Assembly: GCA_016793325.1 (NCBI GenBank)
Contig: JAEUKI010000067.1
Location: 1-64,000 of the forward strand
Source: Myxococcales bacterium
GTDB taxonomy: Bacteria; Myxococcota_A; Polyangia; Polyangiales; Ga0077539
DNA: 64,000 nt
Reading direction: 5' to 3'
Part shown: positions 56,396-64,000 of the stretch, piece by piece
Layout of the letters: every line of letters begins with the position of its first letter
Position numbering within the stretch: the stretch's first letter is position 1
Notes under the pieces: model-generated
Seen by the model: only the letters and a program-made list of their open reading frames with translations
Told to the model about the DNA's origin: nothing
Database searches by the model: none
Translations under genes and position numbers: made by a program

Positions 56396-57412
56396 ATGCG
56401 CCCCGAAGACCTCGTGCCGTTGCCTCGCGAGCTCGCGCACCTGCGGCGCTTCGCGCTCGACGGGGCGCTCTATCTCTTCGATCGCGACACGGGGCTCTCG
56501 GCGCTGTGCGACGGGCCCGAGGTCGAGCACTTGCGCATGCGCGCGCCGCGCGTCGTGCAGTTCGCGATCACCAACGCGTGCAACATGGCGTGCGGGTTTT
56601 GCTCGCGCGACGCGAGCGACGAGAGCCGCTGGACCGAGGAGAGCGCGTTCGAGCTGCTCGCGGCGCTCGATCGCGCGGGGACCCTCGAGGTCGCGTTCGG
56701 CGGCGGTGAGCCGCTCGTGTTTCGAGCGTTCGTTCCGCTGGTCGAGAGGCTCCATCGCGAGACGCGCCTCGCGGTGAGCTTCACGACGAACGGAACGCGC
56801 CTCACGCACGAGGCGCTCTCGCGCCTCGCGAAGCACACCGCGCAAGTGCGCTTGTCGATCTACGAGGACAACGATCACCCGCGAGCGAGCGCCCTCTTGC
56901 GCGAGCACCGCGTTCGATGGGGAGCCAACTACCTCGTGACCCCAGCGCGCTTGCCGACGCTCGAAGCGACGGTGTTCGCGCTCGTCGAGCGAGGCTGCCA
57001 CAACGTGCTCTTGCTCGCGTACAACGGCGACGACGCGTCGATGCACCTCTCGCGACGCGAGAGCGACGCGATGCAAACGCGGGTCGCGGCGCTCGCGACG
57101 GCGCTCCGGGGGCGAGCGTCGATCGAGCTCGACGTGTGTTGGGGCGATCGGATGCAGCGCGTTCCACAGTTGATTCGAAGCGAAGGCTGCCCAGCGGGAA
57201 CGGAGTTCGTCGTCGTCACGAGCGATCGAAGGCTCGCAGCCTGCTCGTTTCACCACGCGTCGTTCGCCTTCGAAGACGCCGAGGACCTCCTGCACAAGTG
57301 GCGCGCCCACCGAAGCGCCCTTCTCGCCCCCGCACGAGCCCCGGGCTGCGCGCGAGACCTCGCGGCGCTCGACCGACACGCCGAGCGCGGCCGAAGCTTG
57401 CCCGTCCTGTGA
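56396..57412 (+). CDS. Radical SAM protein, SPASM-like C-terminus
   Basis: A 338-residue enzyme. CNMACGFC (about residues 63-70) is the CxxxCxxC motif for the 4Fe-4S cluster that cleaves SAM, followed by the GGGEPL motif and typical TIM-barrel segments (SFTTNGTRL, ARLPTLEATVFALVERG). The end carries further cysteines (SEGCPAGTEF, ACSFHH, PGCARDL), as in SPASM or twitch enzymes that modify peptides or assist cofactor synthesis. The ATG at 56396 is the first sensible start after element C. The next gene is 50 bp downstream and probably its partner. Substrate unknown. Confidence 0.85.
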   Translation: MRPEDLVPLPRELAHLRRFALDGALYLFDRDTGLSALCDGPEVEHLRMRAPRVVQFAITNACNMACGFCSRDASDESRWTEESAFELLAALDRAGTLEVAFGGGEPLVFRAFVPLVERLHRETRLAVSFTTNGTRLTHEALSRLAKHTAQVRLSIYEDNDHPRASALLREHRVRWGANYLVTPARLPTLEATVFALVERGCHNVLLLAYNGDDASMHLSRRESDAMQTRVAALATALRGRASIELDVCWGDRMQRVPQLIRSEGCPAGTEFVVVTSDRRLAACSFHHASFAFEDAEDLLHKWRAHRSALLAPARAPGCARDLAALDRHAERGRSLPVL

Positions 57413-57462
57413 ATCTTGCGTCCGATCGCCCCTCGCCCCCCTTTTCCCCCTCGAGATCCCCG

Positions 57463-58425
57463 ATGCGCATTCGACTCTTCGACGCCTTCGCCAGCAACAA
57501 CAGCGGGAGCTACACCATCGTCGGAACGTTCGAGTCCGCCGCGACCGCTGAAGACGTCGCGCGCGTGCTCGCATCGGTGTGCGAAGCGCACGCGCGATGG
57601 CGCGAGAGCGAGCGCGATCCCTCATCGAACAGCGACAGCGCGCCGCTCGTCGCGTGGGCCCGAGCCAACGCGCTCACCGAGCCGAGCCCCGGCTGCGACG
57701 ACGATTGGCCGCAATACGGCCCAGCGCCCACGGTGTGCTCGGCCGGCCGCTTCGTGCTGCTCTTCGCGCCGTACACCGTCACGATGCCCAAGGTGTTCGG
57801 CGAGTATTTCTACCGCCGCGAAGGCCGCGTGCAGGTCGAGCTCGACCACGCGCACTCGGACGTCGCGACGTACTTCACGTTCTACATCGACGGCGCGCGG
57901 CGGTTGGACGACACCGTCAGCCCCGAGATCCTCGCGCTGCGCGAGCGGCTCGAAGCGGCGCTCCCTGCGCTCGTCGAACGGGACCCCGCGGACGATCGAG
58001 CGGTGATCGCGCCGGTGCTCTACGGCTCCACGTGGCGCTCGCTCGAGCTCGCGGCGGTCTTTCGCGACGTCGTCACGGGAACGAGCGCGGTTCGAGCGCT
58101 TTGCGCAGAGCTCGGCGTCGCGATGTGGCTTCGCGTCGAGTCGACCGACGGGCGCGAAGGCGACCCGTTCGCCGCGCTGCGCGGCGCGCGGTTCGTTCCG
58201 TGGGGACGATTTCGTGTGTTTCTGTGGAAGGTCGGCGATCGCGTGCGCGCGATGAAGGCCGTGCGCGAGGCGCTCCAGTGCTCGCTCGAAGAAGCCAAGC
58301 GCGCGATCGAGAACCTGCCCGCCGAGCTGCTCGTCGACGTCGACGAACCCACGGCAAAACGCGCGGTCGCGCTGCTCCTCGAAGCCGGCTGCGACGCTGA
58401 CGCAGGCCCCGTCGCGCGCGGGTAG
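57463..58425 (+). CDS. Partner protein with L7/L12-like C-terminal domain
   Basis: A 320-residue protein. Residues 1-60 (MRIRLFDAFASNNSGSYTIV, VLASVCEAHARW) open an alpha/beta region repeated in looser form in the middle. Residues 259-312 (DRVRAMKAVREALQ, then SLEEAKRAIENLP, then KRAVALLLEAGCDA) follow the ribosomal L7/L12 C-terminal domain pattern (KxVRExxxLxLxEAKxxVExxP, A, LxxAGA). In ribosomes that domain recruits translation GTPases; as a separate module it may bind other proteins. Linked to the radical SAM gene in the same orientation; it could be its substrate or recognition element. No other homology recognised. Confidence 0.75.
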   Translation: MRIRLFDAFASNNSGSYTIVGTFESAATAEDVARVLASVCEAHARWRESERDPSSNSDSAPLVAWARANALTEPSPGCDDDWPQYGPAPTVCSAGRFVLLFAPYTVTMPKVFGEYFYRREGRVQVELDHAHSDVATYFTFYIDGARRLDDTVSPEILALRERLEAALPALVERDPADDRAVIAPVLYGSTWRSLELAAVFRDVVTGTSAVRALCAELGVAMWLRVESTDGREGDPFAALRGARFVPWGRFRVFLWKVGDRVRAMKAVREALQCSLEEAKRAIENLPAELLVDVDEPTAKRAVALLLEAGCDADAGPVARG

Positions 58426-58499
58426 TACACCCACAAACCAGGGAACTCTTGCTTCCTCTGCGGGCGCGGGCTCACGTCGGCTACACTGTGGCGTATCGC

Positions 58500-59504
58500 A
58501 TGAGTCCTTACAGCTCGATGGTTCGGACGCTTCGCCGTGGGCTCGTGCTCGCGGCGCTCGCGAGCTTTGCGTGCACGTCGGTTCCCACTCGGGACCGCGA
58601 CAGCGGCGAAGACGTCGCGAGCGCGATGGACGTCGCATCGCCCCAAGACGCGCAGCAGCCACCGGACGACCGAGGCGTTGTGCTCGACAGCCAAACACCG
58701 CCCGACGATCGCGTCGCTCCAGAGGACACTGGCGTCACCGCGACGACGATGGACACGGGCGTCGCGCCGATGGACACAGGCGTCGACGCGAGGCCCGCGA
58801 CCGACACGGGCGTCGACGCGCGACCGCCCACGGATACGGGCGTCGATGTGCGAACGACGTCGGACACTGGCGTCGACACCGGCGTCGACACGGGAACGGC
58901 GAGCTGCCCCGCGGGACAAACGCGGTGCTCGGGCGTGTGCGTCGACCTCAACAGCGACGAAGCGCACTGCGGTCGCTGCGCGAGCCCGTGCCCTGCGGCG
59001 GCCAACGCGCGACCGCTCTGCAGCGCGGGCCGATGCACGCTCGTGTGCGCGCGCAGCTTCGGCGACTGCAACTCGACCTACGCCGACGGCTGCGAGGCCT
59101 CGCTCAGCGTGTCTCCCAACTGCGGGACGTGCGGCAACCTCTGCCTCCGCACCGCCGCGTGCATCTCGGGCACGTGCACTCTCTGCGGTACCGGGACGAT
59201 CGCGTGCGGAGCCGCGTGCGTGAACGCGAACACCGACGTGAACAACTGCGGCGGATGTGGCTTCGTGTGTCCCACGCCTCCGCTCGGCGGGGGCGCGGCG
59301 CGATGCGTCGCCGGGCGCTGCTACTACGGCAACACGTGCGATCCGCAGCGAGCCGACTGCGACCGCAGCGCCGCGGGCGACTACGAAGTCAACACGGACT
59401 CCAGCAGCTCGCACTGCGGAGCGTGCGGCAACGCGTGCGGCACGGGGACGTACTGCTGCAACGGCGCGTGCCGATCGACGATGCTCATCTGCCCGCGCTG
59501 CTGA
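58500..59504 (+). CDS. Cysteine-rich surface lipoprotein with DTGV linker
   Basis: A 334-residue lipoprotein. From the ATG at 58500 (another at 58518) a signal peptide with LASFAC ends at about residue 25. A linker of repeated DTGVD(A/V)R hexamers spans residues 80-130. The rest contains over 30 cysteines in units such as CGRCASPCPAAAN, CGTCGNLC, CGGCGFVCP and CGACGNACG, the myxobacterial Cys-rich repeat often found in surface proteins. No enzyme motif. It converges with prkA (28-bp gap). Confidence 0.82.
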   Translation: MSPYSSMVRTLRRGLVLAALASFACTSVPTRDRDSGEDVASAMDVASPQDAQQPPDDRGVVLDSQTPPDDRVAPEDTGVTATTMDTGVAPMDTGVDARPATDTGVDARPPTDTGVDVRTTSDTGVDTGVDTGTASCPAGQTRCSGVCVDLNSDEAHCGRCASPCPAAANARPLCSAGRCTLVCARSFGDCNSTYADGCEASLSVSPNCGTCGNLCLRTAACISGTCTLCGTGTIACGAACVNANTDVNNCGGCGFVCPTPPLGGGAARCVAGRCYYGNTCDPQRADCDRSAAGDYEVNTDSSSSHCGACGNACGTGTYCCNGACRSTMLICPRC

Positions 59505-59532
59505 GGGGCTCGTCGACAACGGCCGCGAGCGC

Positions 59533-61764
59533 TCAGTGGTAGCGCTCTTTCAACAGCGCGCTGGCCATGTCTCTCGCGCAGCGATCGCAGTAGCCGAAGC
59601 GAGAGACGAGGTTGTGCCGTGTCTTCTCGGCGCGCGCGAGGGACTCGGCGTCGAGGCCCGACGAATCCGTGAGCAGCACGAGGAGCTCTTTGGCCATGGA
59701 CGCGACGCGCGCCTTTCGCTCGGCGAAGAAGCTCTCTTTCAACTTCGTGAGGTGCCGCGGAAAGAGCCCCACGTAGTCCACCGGTTGCCCCGGGTGATCG
59801 ATGGCCCAACCGGCGACCATCGAGATGAGGTCACCTCTGAAATCCGCGGGCGTCCCGGTGGCGCCGAGGACGCGCTCGATCTCGCGCATCATCACTTCGT
59901 CCGGGTTTTCGTCGCGTCGCGTGACCTTGTTCACGACCTTCTCGCCCTTCACGAAGGCGCGGACGTGCGAGACGTAGCGCTCGAAGGTCTCGAAGTATCG
60001 CGCTTCGTCGACGAGCCCTGTGGCGTCGCGCAGCGACGACTCCATGTGGTCGAGCAAGCGCTCGCGCAGGACGCGAAGAAAGTACCTGGGGTCATGGTAG
60101 CCGCCCGCGAGGGGATCCTGCCTGAGCCAATCGAACTCGTTCTTTCGCGTGATGAGCGTGGCGCACTCTTCGAGCACGGCGAACGGCGAGAGGCACGAGA
60201 ACGACGGGCTCTGCGCGGCCTCGAGCAAGAGCGCGCGCACCTCGCGAGGCGAGGCGCCCATGCGGCCCTCGTAGTTGGGGTACACGTCGCTCTCGCGAAA
60301 GAGCGCCTCGATGTTGCCGCGGAGCACCTTGGATTGATCGCGGTCGACGCGCGAGGGAATCGTTCCGTTCGCGTAGAGGTCCGCTTTTTCGAGGGGCGAG
60401 AGGTCCGCGGCGAGCGTCGCGACCTCTTTGGGATATCGATCCGCTGAGGGTTTTCGCATGCGGCTCAGCACGGCGAAGAGCGCCGCCATCTCCGTCGCGT
60501 GCGGCGCGACGTGCCTGCGCACCGACGGGACCACCTGCCGGTCGTAGATGGACTTCTCTGCGGTCCAATCGAGCAGGTACGGCGCGCGAAGGAGCTCGAG
60601 CCTCCCGCGAAACGACGCGAACTCCGGGTGCTCGCGAAACGCGTCGAGGTGCAGCTCGTTGGCGCTGCCGATCATCACGAGGTTGGGCGACAGGTTGGAC
60701 GTGTTGAGCGCGACCTCGCCGGTCTCGATCATGAGCAAGAGGTACTTCCACGCGTCGAGCGGGCGCTTGAGCAGATCGCTGTACTCGATGAGCCCTCCGG
60801 CGGCGTCGACGAGCTCGCCGAAGGGCTCGAAGAGCGCGACGTTTTGCAGCGAGGCCGGGAGCGACGCGAGCGAGCGCGACGCGGTCACCTGGCGCTCGTG
60901 CGCGTCCACGGCCATCTGCGGGCCGAGCGTGACCGCGCCGACGCGGTACTTTCGCGAGACGAACCAGCGCTCGACCTGCACGTGCGCGAGCACCTTCGAC
61001 AGGTCCCCGCGGTACGCGCTGAGCAGCGCCTCGAACACTTGTTGGCTCTTGTGGCTGAGCCCGCCCTTCCACAGCGCGTCGGGGACGCGCTCTTCGGGCG
61101 CGAGCGCGTCGCGCAACACCGAGCGCCGCGCCTCGAGCGGCAAGAGCAGCAGCGGGTGATCGCGCAGCTCGCAGTGGATCTTCGCGTCGATCGCGGCTTC
61201 ATCGAGGTGGGCGTAGCTCTCGCCGGGCTTGGGGCCGTCGTCTTTGCCGCCGCTCGTGCCGAAGCCGATCCTGAGCTCGCCGCCGCCCTTTCCCTTGGGA
61301 AACACCCAGGAAAAGCGATAGAGCGCGCCCTCGTCAGTGTGCGAGTAGTCCTCCATCGCGCGCATGAGCGTCGCGCAGAAGGTGCTCTTGGCGCTGCCGT
61401 TGGGGCCGTGCAACAGGACCAGCCGATCGACCCGTCCTTGCTCGGCGAAATTGCTGAGCACGCGATAGACCTCGCCCTGCAGCTCCTCGTGCGCGATGAG
61501 CCCTTCGCGCTGGCCGGACTCGTCTTCCCACGGCAGGTCGAAGAGCTTCCACCGAGTGATCTTGCCCCACGGGCGATCGACCTCGCGCGAGCCGTAGTGT
61601 TCGAACATCGCGCGCATCCAGCGCGCTGCGTCGCGCGTGTGGCGCTTGGGCTGCGCGGCGAAGAGCTGCAAGTACTCGTCGAACGAGAGGGCCTTGTGCG
61701 CAGCAGAGAGTCGCGCGCGCTCGGACTCGAGCGTCGCCCGCAAGCGGGCACCGAGGTCGGTCAT
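59533..61764 (-). CDS. prkA: PrkA-type serine kinase/AAA+ protein
   Basis: A 743-residue protein of the PrkA/YeaG family. The N-terminal AAA domain has P-loop HGPNGSAKSTF (about 118-128) and a long substrate part with WKYLLLMIETGEVALNTSNL and NLVMIGSANELH; the C-terminal PrkA domain has PNYEGRMGASPREVRALLLEA. Originally called a serine kinase, the B. subtilis protein has also been reported as an ATP-dependent protease. It is about 100 residues longer than E. coli YeaG. The usual neighbours YeaH and SpoVR are not in this window. The start at 61764 is the first ATG of a helical N-terminus. Confidence 0.93.
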   Translation of the reverse strand: MTDLGARLRATLESERARLSAAHKALSFDEYLQLFAAQPKRHTRDAARWMRAMFEHYGSREVDRPWGKITRWKLFDLPWEDESGQREGLIAHEELQGEVYRVLSNFAEQGRVDRLVLLHGPNGSAKSTFCATLMRAMEDYSHTDEGALYRFSWVFPKGKGGGELRIGFGTSGGKDDGPKPGESYAHLDEAAIDAKIHCELRDHPLLLLPLEARRSVLRDALAPEERVPDALWKGGLSHKSQQVFEALLSAYRGDLSKVLAHVQVERWFVSRKYRVGAVTLGPQMAVDAHERQVTASRSLASLPASLQNVALFEPFGELVDAAGGLIEYSDLLKRPLDAWKYLLLMIETGEVALNTSNLSPNLVMIGSANELHLDAFREHPEFASFRGRLELLRAPYLLDWTAEKSIYDRQVVPSVRRHVAPHATEMAALFAVLSRMRKPSADRYPKEVATLAADLSPLEKADLYANGTIPSRVDRDQSKVLRGNIEALFRESDVYPNYEGRMGASPREVRALLLEAAQSPSFSCLSPFAVLEECATLITRKNEFDWLRQDPLAGGYHDPRYFLRVLRERLLDHMESSLRDATGLVDEARYFETFERYVSHVRAFVKGEKVVNKVTRRDENPDEVMMREIERVLGATGTPADFRGDLISMVAGWAIDHPGQPVDYVGLFPRHLTKLKESFFAERKARVASMAKELLVLLTDSSGLDAESLARAEKTRHNLVSRFGYCDRCARDMASALLKERYH

Positions 61765-61828
61765 GGGTTGTGAGAGCGTAGCGCAGCGCGAGCACAGGCA
61801 CGCGACGAACGTGTGATCCCGAACGATC

Positions 61829-62314
61829 TCAGCCCGCGTCTGCGCGAGAGTCTCCCTCGAGCGGCCACTCCAAGGGGCCGCGAACGCGAGCGAGCCCGCG
61901 CGGAGTCCGGCGCACGAACGACGGGCCGAGCCACACGCACAACACGACGACCACGAATTGCCAGACGCCCACGACGCGAGCGAACGAAGCGAGCTCGCCG
62001 ACGAGCGAGCCTTCGCACGCGCAGCGCGTGTGCGAGTCGTGGGTCGAAGCGAGCGTCGCGACCGAACAAGCGACGGGGGCGACGACGAGCCACAGCGCGG
62101 CGACGAGCAGCGCGAGGGGCGCTCGCGAGCGAATCGGCCAGCGTCGATCGGCGGTCGCGATCGACGGCGCAGCGAGGACCCACGAAATCGAGGCGACTGC
62201 CAAAAGACAGCACCACGCGCTCACCCACAGCGCGGCTGTCGAGCGCGAGCCCGCGACCGAGAGCGCGGCGAGCGCCGTGAGCAGCGAGGCGAAGGGCATC
62301 GGCGCGCGGAGCAT
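61829..62314 (-). CDS. Small membrane protein, unknown function
   Basis: About 161 residues from the ATG at 62314. Four hydrophobic helices are seen (PFASLLTALAALSVA, ALWVSAWCCLLAVASISWVLA, LALLVAALWLVVAPVACSVA, VVGVWQFVVVVLCVWLG), with a short tail containing FVRRTPRGLARV. The frame is open upstream into the region antisense to the GNAT gene and that part is not protein-like. It lies 64 bp upstream of prkA on the same strand. No family recognised. Confidence 0.55.
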   Translation of the reverse strand: MLRAPMPFASLLTALAALSVAGSRSTAALWVSAWCCLLAVASISWVLAAPSIATADRRWPIRSRAPLALLVAALWLVVAPVACSVATLASTHDSHTRCACEGSLVGELASFARVVGVWQFVVVVLCVWLGPSFVRRTPRGLARVRGPLEWPLEGDSRADAG

Positions 62315-62406
62315 GGATTGCTCACTCGTAGCACCGAATCGCTCGCGGCGCGTCGGGACACCGGTCGCTCGGCGTGTCGCCCATGGGACCGAGGGTCGCG
62401 CGCGAA

Positions 62407-62880
62407 CTACGGCACGCGGAGGTCTTTGCGAAACAGCACCATGTCGTCGCCGTCCGTGAAGTAGTCGCGGACGACGGCCTCGCGGGTGTAGCCGTGCTTC
62501 GCGTAGAACGCCCGCGTCCGCTCGTATTGCGGGGTCGACGAGGTCTCGATGAGCAGCAGCCGCTGGCCGGACGCGCGAAGGACTTGCTCGACGTGCGACA
62601 GCGTCGCCGAGCCGAGGCCGCTGCCCTGCGCGGACGGAGCGACGGCGATCATCGTGAGGTACCACACGCGATCGGTCGCGGCGCGCGGCTCGTAGAAGGC
62701 GACGGATCGAATCGCTCCGTCGGAGTCGTCGACGATCCACGCGCCGCTCGGGTCGCTGGATCGAAGCCACCCGTTCATTTGGTCCAGCAAAAATCCTCGC
62801 GCTTCTTCGGGAAACAAAGTCGACTCGATCGCGAGGTCCGCGACGCGATCGACGTCTGCTGCAGTGACGAGCCGAAACAT
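62407..62880 (-). CDS. GNAT-family N-acetyltransferase
   Basis: A 157-residue enzyme. The acetyl-CoA binding loop is APSAQGSGLGSATL (pattern QxxGxG/A), after the strand WYLTMIAV, and the ending GYTREAVVRDYFTDGDDMVLF matches family strands 6-7. Short N-terminal helices (RVADLAIESTLFPEE) may set specificity. Substrate unknown. Its ATG at 62880 is 69 bp from the stop of the plsB fragment on the same strand, so they may be co-transcribed. Confidence 0.9.
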   Translation of the reverse strand: MFRLVTAADVDRVADLAIESTLFPEEARGFLLDQMNGWLRSSDPSGAWIVDDSDGAIRSVAFYEPRAATDRVWYLTMIAVAPSAQGSGLGSATLSHVEQVLRASGQRLLLIETSSTPQYERTRAFYAKHGYTREAVVRDYFTDGDDMVLFRKDLRVP

Positions 62881-62949
62881 CGCTCGCCCTACGGCGCGGC
62901 GAAGCAGCGAGTTACGTCGCGGATCGCGCGCGCGAGCGATCGGTCCTGC

Positions 62950-64000
62950 TCACAGATACCTTCCCACTTCGCGGACGAGCGCGTCGACCGCGCTGCGCTC
63001 GGAGAAGCGCTCGGTGCGGCGCTGCGGGCCCGAGTCGCCGCCCACGAGGACGCCGGCTTCGCGCCACTGCGCGAACGCGCGCTCGATGAGCGGACGCGTG
63101 ACCGCTTCGCGACGCGTGAGCTCGCCGGTGAGGAGCCATCGTTGACCGAGCGAGAGCGCTTTGTTCACGAGCTCCTTCGCGGGGATCGATCCCTTGTCGA
63201 GCAGCTCGGTCGCGCGCGCGGTGAGCCACCATGCTTCGACGAAGTTCCGCAGCATTCCCGCGTCGAAGCGGAGCCGCTCGACCGCGGCGCGGTCGGGGAT
63301 CGTCGCGCTCGCGCCGTCGATCACGAGCTCGCGACGAGCGACGGCGCCCGCGAGCGCCGACGAAAACTCTCGCTCTCGATCCGCGTCGAACGAGAACTCC
63401 TTGGAGAACATCGCGCAGAGCGCGTCGTACTCTTCGCGCACGGCTCGCACGGGGGCCGAGCGCTCGTGCGCCGTCGACGACGCGCCGCCCGCTTGCGTCG
63501 CGGCGAGCGCGGCGGTCGCGACGATCGCGCGCGCGACGAAGAAGTGCAGGAGGTTGTTCTTGTAGTAGTCGAGCGCGATCCGGCGCGCCTCGGGCACGTG
63601 ATAGATCGCGTCGTGCGCGGGGCCGTGGACCTCGAGGCTCTTTCCGTCGACGAAGAGCGCGATCACTTGATCGATCGCGTCCACGCGGTAGGGGCGATTG
63701 CCGCCCTCGTAGCCGACCGCGAGCGCGCTCGCGAAGCGCGCGCCCGACGCGCGAAGGTCCGAGACGAGCGCGTCGATGTGCTCGAGGAGCTCTTCGCGCG
63801 GCATGCCTCCGCGGCGCCGCGACAAGAGCGCCGTCGCCACGAGCGCGGCGGGCGTCACGGGCGTCACGCGGTTGATCTCGCGCATCACGGTGTCCGCGAG
63901 CACCTGCGCCTCGGCGCGGCGCGCGTTGGCCCGCTCGATCAGCGCGCGCTTGGCGGACGGAGGACGCACGGACTCGCGCCGTTGTCCGACCTGAGCCTCC
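62950..64000 (-). CDS. plsB: Glycerol-3-phosphate acyltransferase, C-terminal part (cut by window)
   Basis: 350 residues are visible and the frame stays open through the end of the window, so the N-terminal part lies outside. The segment MREINRVTPVTPAALVATALL is the PlsB region after the acyltransferase blocks, followed by the helical C-terminal domain (LLEHIDALVSDLRASGARF, YYKNNLLHFFVARA, FVEAWWLTARATELL) typical of PlsB. The enzyme adds the first acyl chain to glycerol-3-phosphate at the inner membrane. The GTG at 63969 is internal and not the start. The catalytic HX4D block is not visible. Confidence 0.82.
   Translation of the reverse strand, partial: EAQVGQRRESVRPPSAKRALIERANARRAEAQVLADTVMREINRVTPVTPAALVATALLSRRRGGMPREELLEHIDALVSDLRASGARFASALAVGYEGGNRPYRVDAIDQVIALFVDGKSLEVHGPAHDAIYHVPEARRIALDYYKNNLLHFFVARAIVATAALAATQAGGASSTAHERSAPVRAVREEYDALCAMFSKEFSFDADREREFSSALAGAVARRELVIDGASATIPDRAAVERLRFDAGMLRNFVEAWWLTARATELLDKGSIPAKELVNKALSLGQRWLLTGELTRREAVTRPLIERAFAQWREAGVLVGGDSGPQRRTERFSERSAVDALVREVGRYL

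Overview
The window is very GC-rich, almost every gene has strong GC3 bias, and the gene content points to a myxobacterium of the Polyangiales/Sandaracinaceae type (Myxococcota). Signs of this are many Asp/Ala/Gly-rich secreted lipoproteins with DSGV- or DAG-type linkers, two proteins ending in a MYXO-CTERM-like sorting tail (Cys-rich motif, membrane helix, Arg cluster), eukaryotic-type Ser/Thr kinases, a Roadblock/LC7 protein, RCC1-like and Cys-rich surface proteins, and thrombospondin-type-3 repeats in an outer-membrane protein. The taxonomic call is inferred from gene families only. No rRNA, tRNA or CRISPR array was recognised.

Layout. 1-9.5 kb: a truncated vWA protein, a large inverted-repeat element (A), a KP-tailed protein with a paralogue at 53.6-54.4 kb, a lipoprotein, a subtilase, and a minus-strand group (Roadblock, aroQ, a MYXO-CTERM protein, then agmatine deiminase aguA and N-carbamoylputrescine amidase aguB, the agmatine route to putrescine). 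9.5-20 kb: a GT-C-like membrane protein overlapping tail-to-tail with a TerC transporter, a vWA plus small helical protein pair, a BACON-repeat surface protein, a beta-barrel, a methyltransferase-like protein, a Ser/Thr kinase and a possible c-type cytochrome lipoprotein. 20-25.3 kb: a STAS-like protein, secA and a cysteine-synthase-family gene.

25.3-30.6 kb is a compact island. The last 72 bp of the cysteine-synthase gene recur as a 70/72-identical direct repeat 5,293 bp away. Between the copies lies a three-gene operon joined by ATGA overlaps: a RelA/SpoT-like nucleotidyltransferase, an archaeal-type AAA ATPase, and a STAND-like ATPase with winged helix and TPR-like tail. An AT-rich leader holds two tandem 12-bp palindromes. 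No integrase is present. This looks like an accessory defence or regulatory cassette inserted at the 3' end of a housekeeping gene.

30.6-46.8 kb: a PHB-depolymerase-like esterase, an rRNA methyltransferase, a sirtuin, a probably frameshifted membrane gene, divergent RCC1 and PEGA-like genes around a perfect 20-bp operator, an OmpA/TSP3 protein, a propeller-like protein, inverted-repeat element B, a DUF1232 protein, and a ClpB-like double AAA+ ATPase whose C-terminus resembles release factor RF2 without the GGQ domain. 46.8-54.9 kb: small membrane and amidase genes, a Ser/Thr kinase, and a Septu-like pair (HNH nuclease plus an ATPase with a putative degenerate SIR2-like N-terminus), then the second KP-tailed paralogue. 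Copies of a paired GATC-centred palindrome lie between these modules. 54.9-64 kb: an SH3/lytic transglycosylase, inverted-repeat element C, a radical SAM gene with an L7/L12-domain partner, a Cys-rich lipoprotein, prkA, a GNAT acetyltransferase and the 3' part of plsB.

Three kinds of non-coding structure recur: long inverted-repeat elements (A, B, C) in intergenic regions, four loci of paired 14-bp palindromes with exact 21-bp spacing, and isolated operator-like palindromes.
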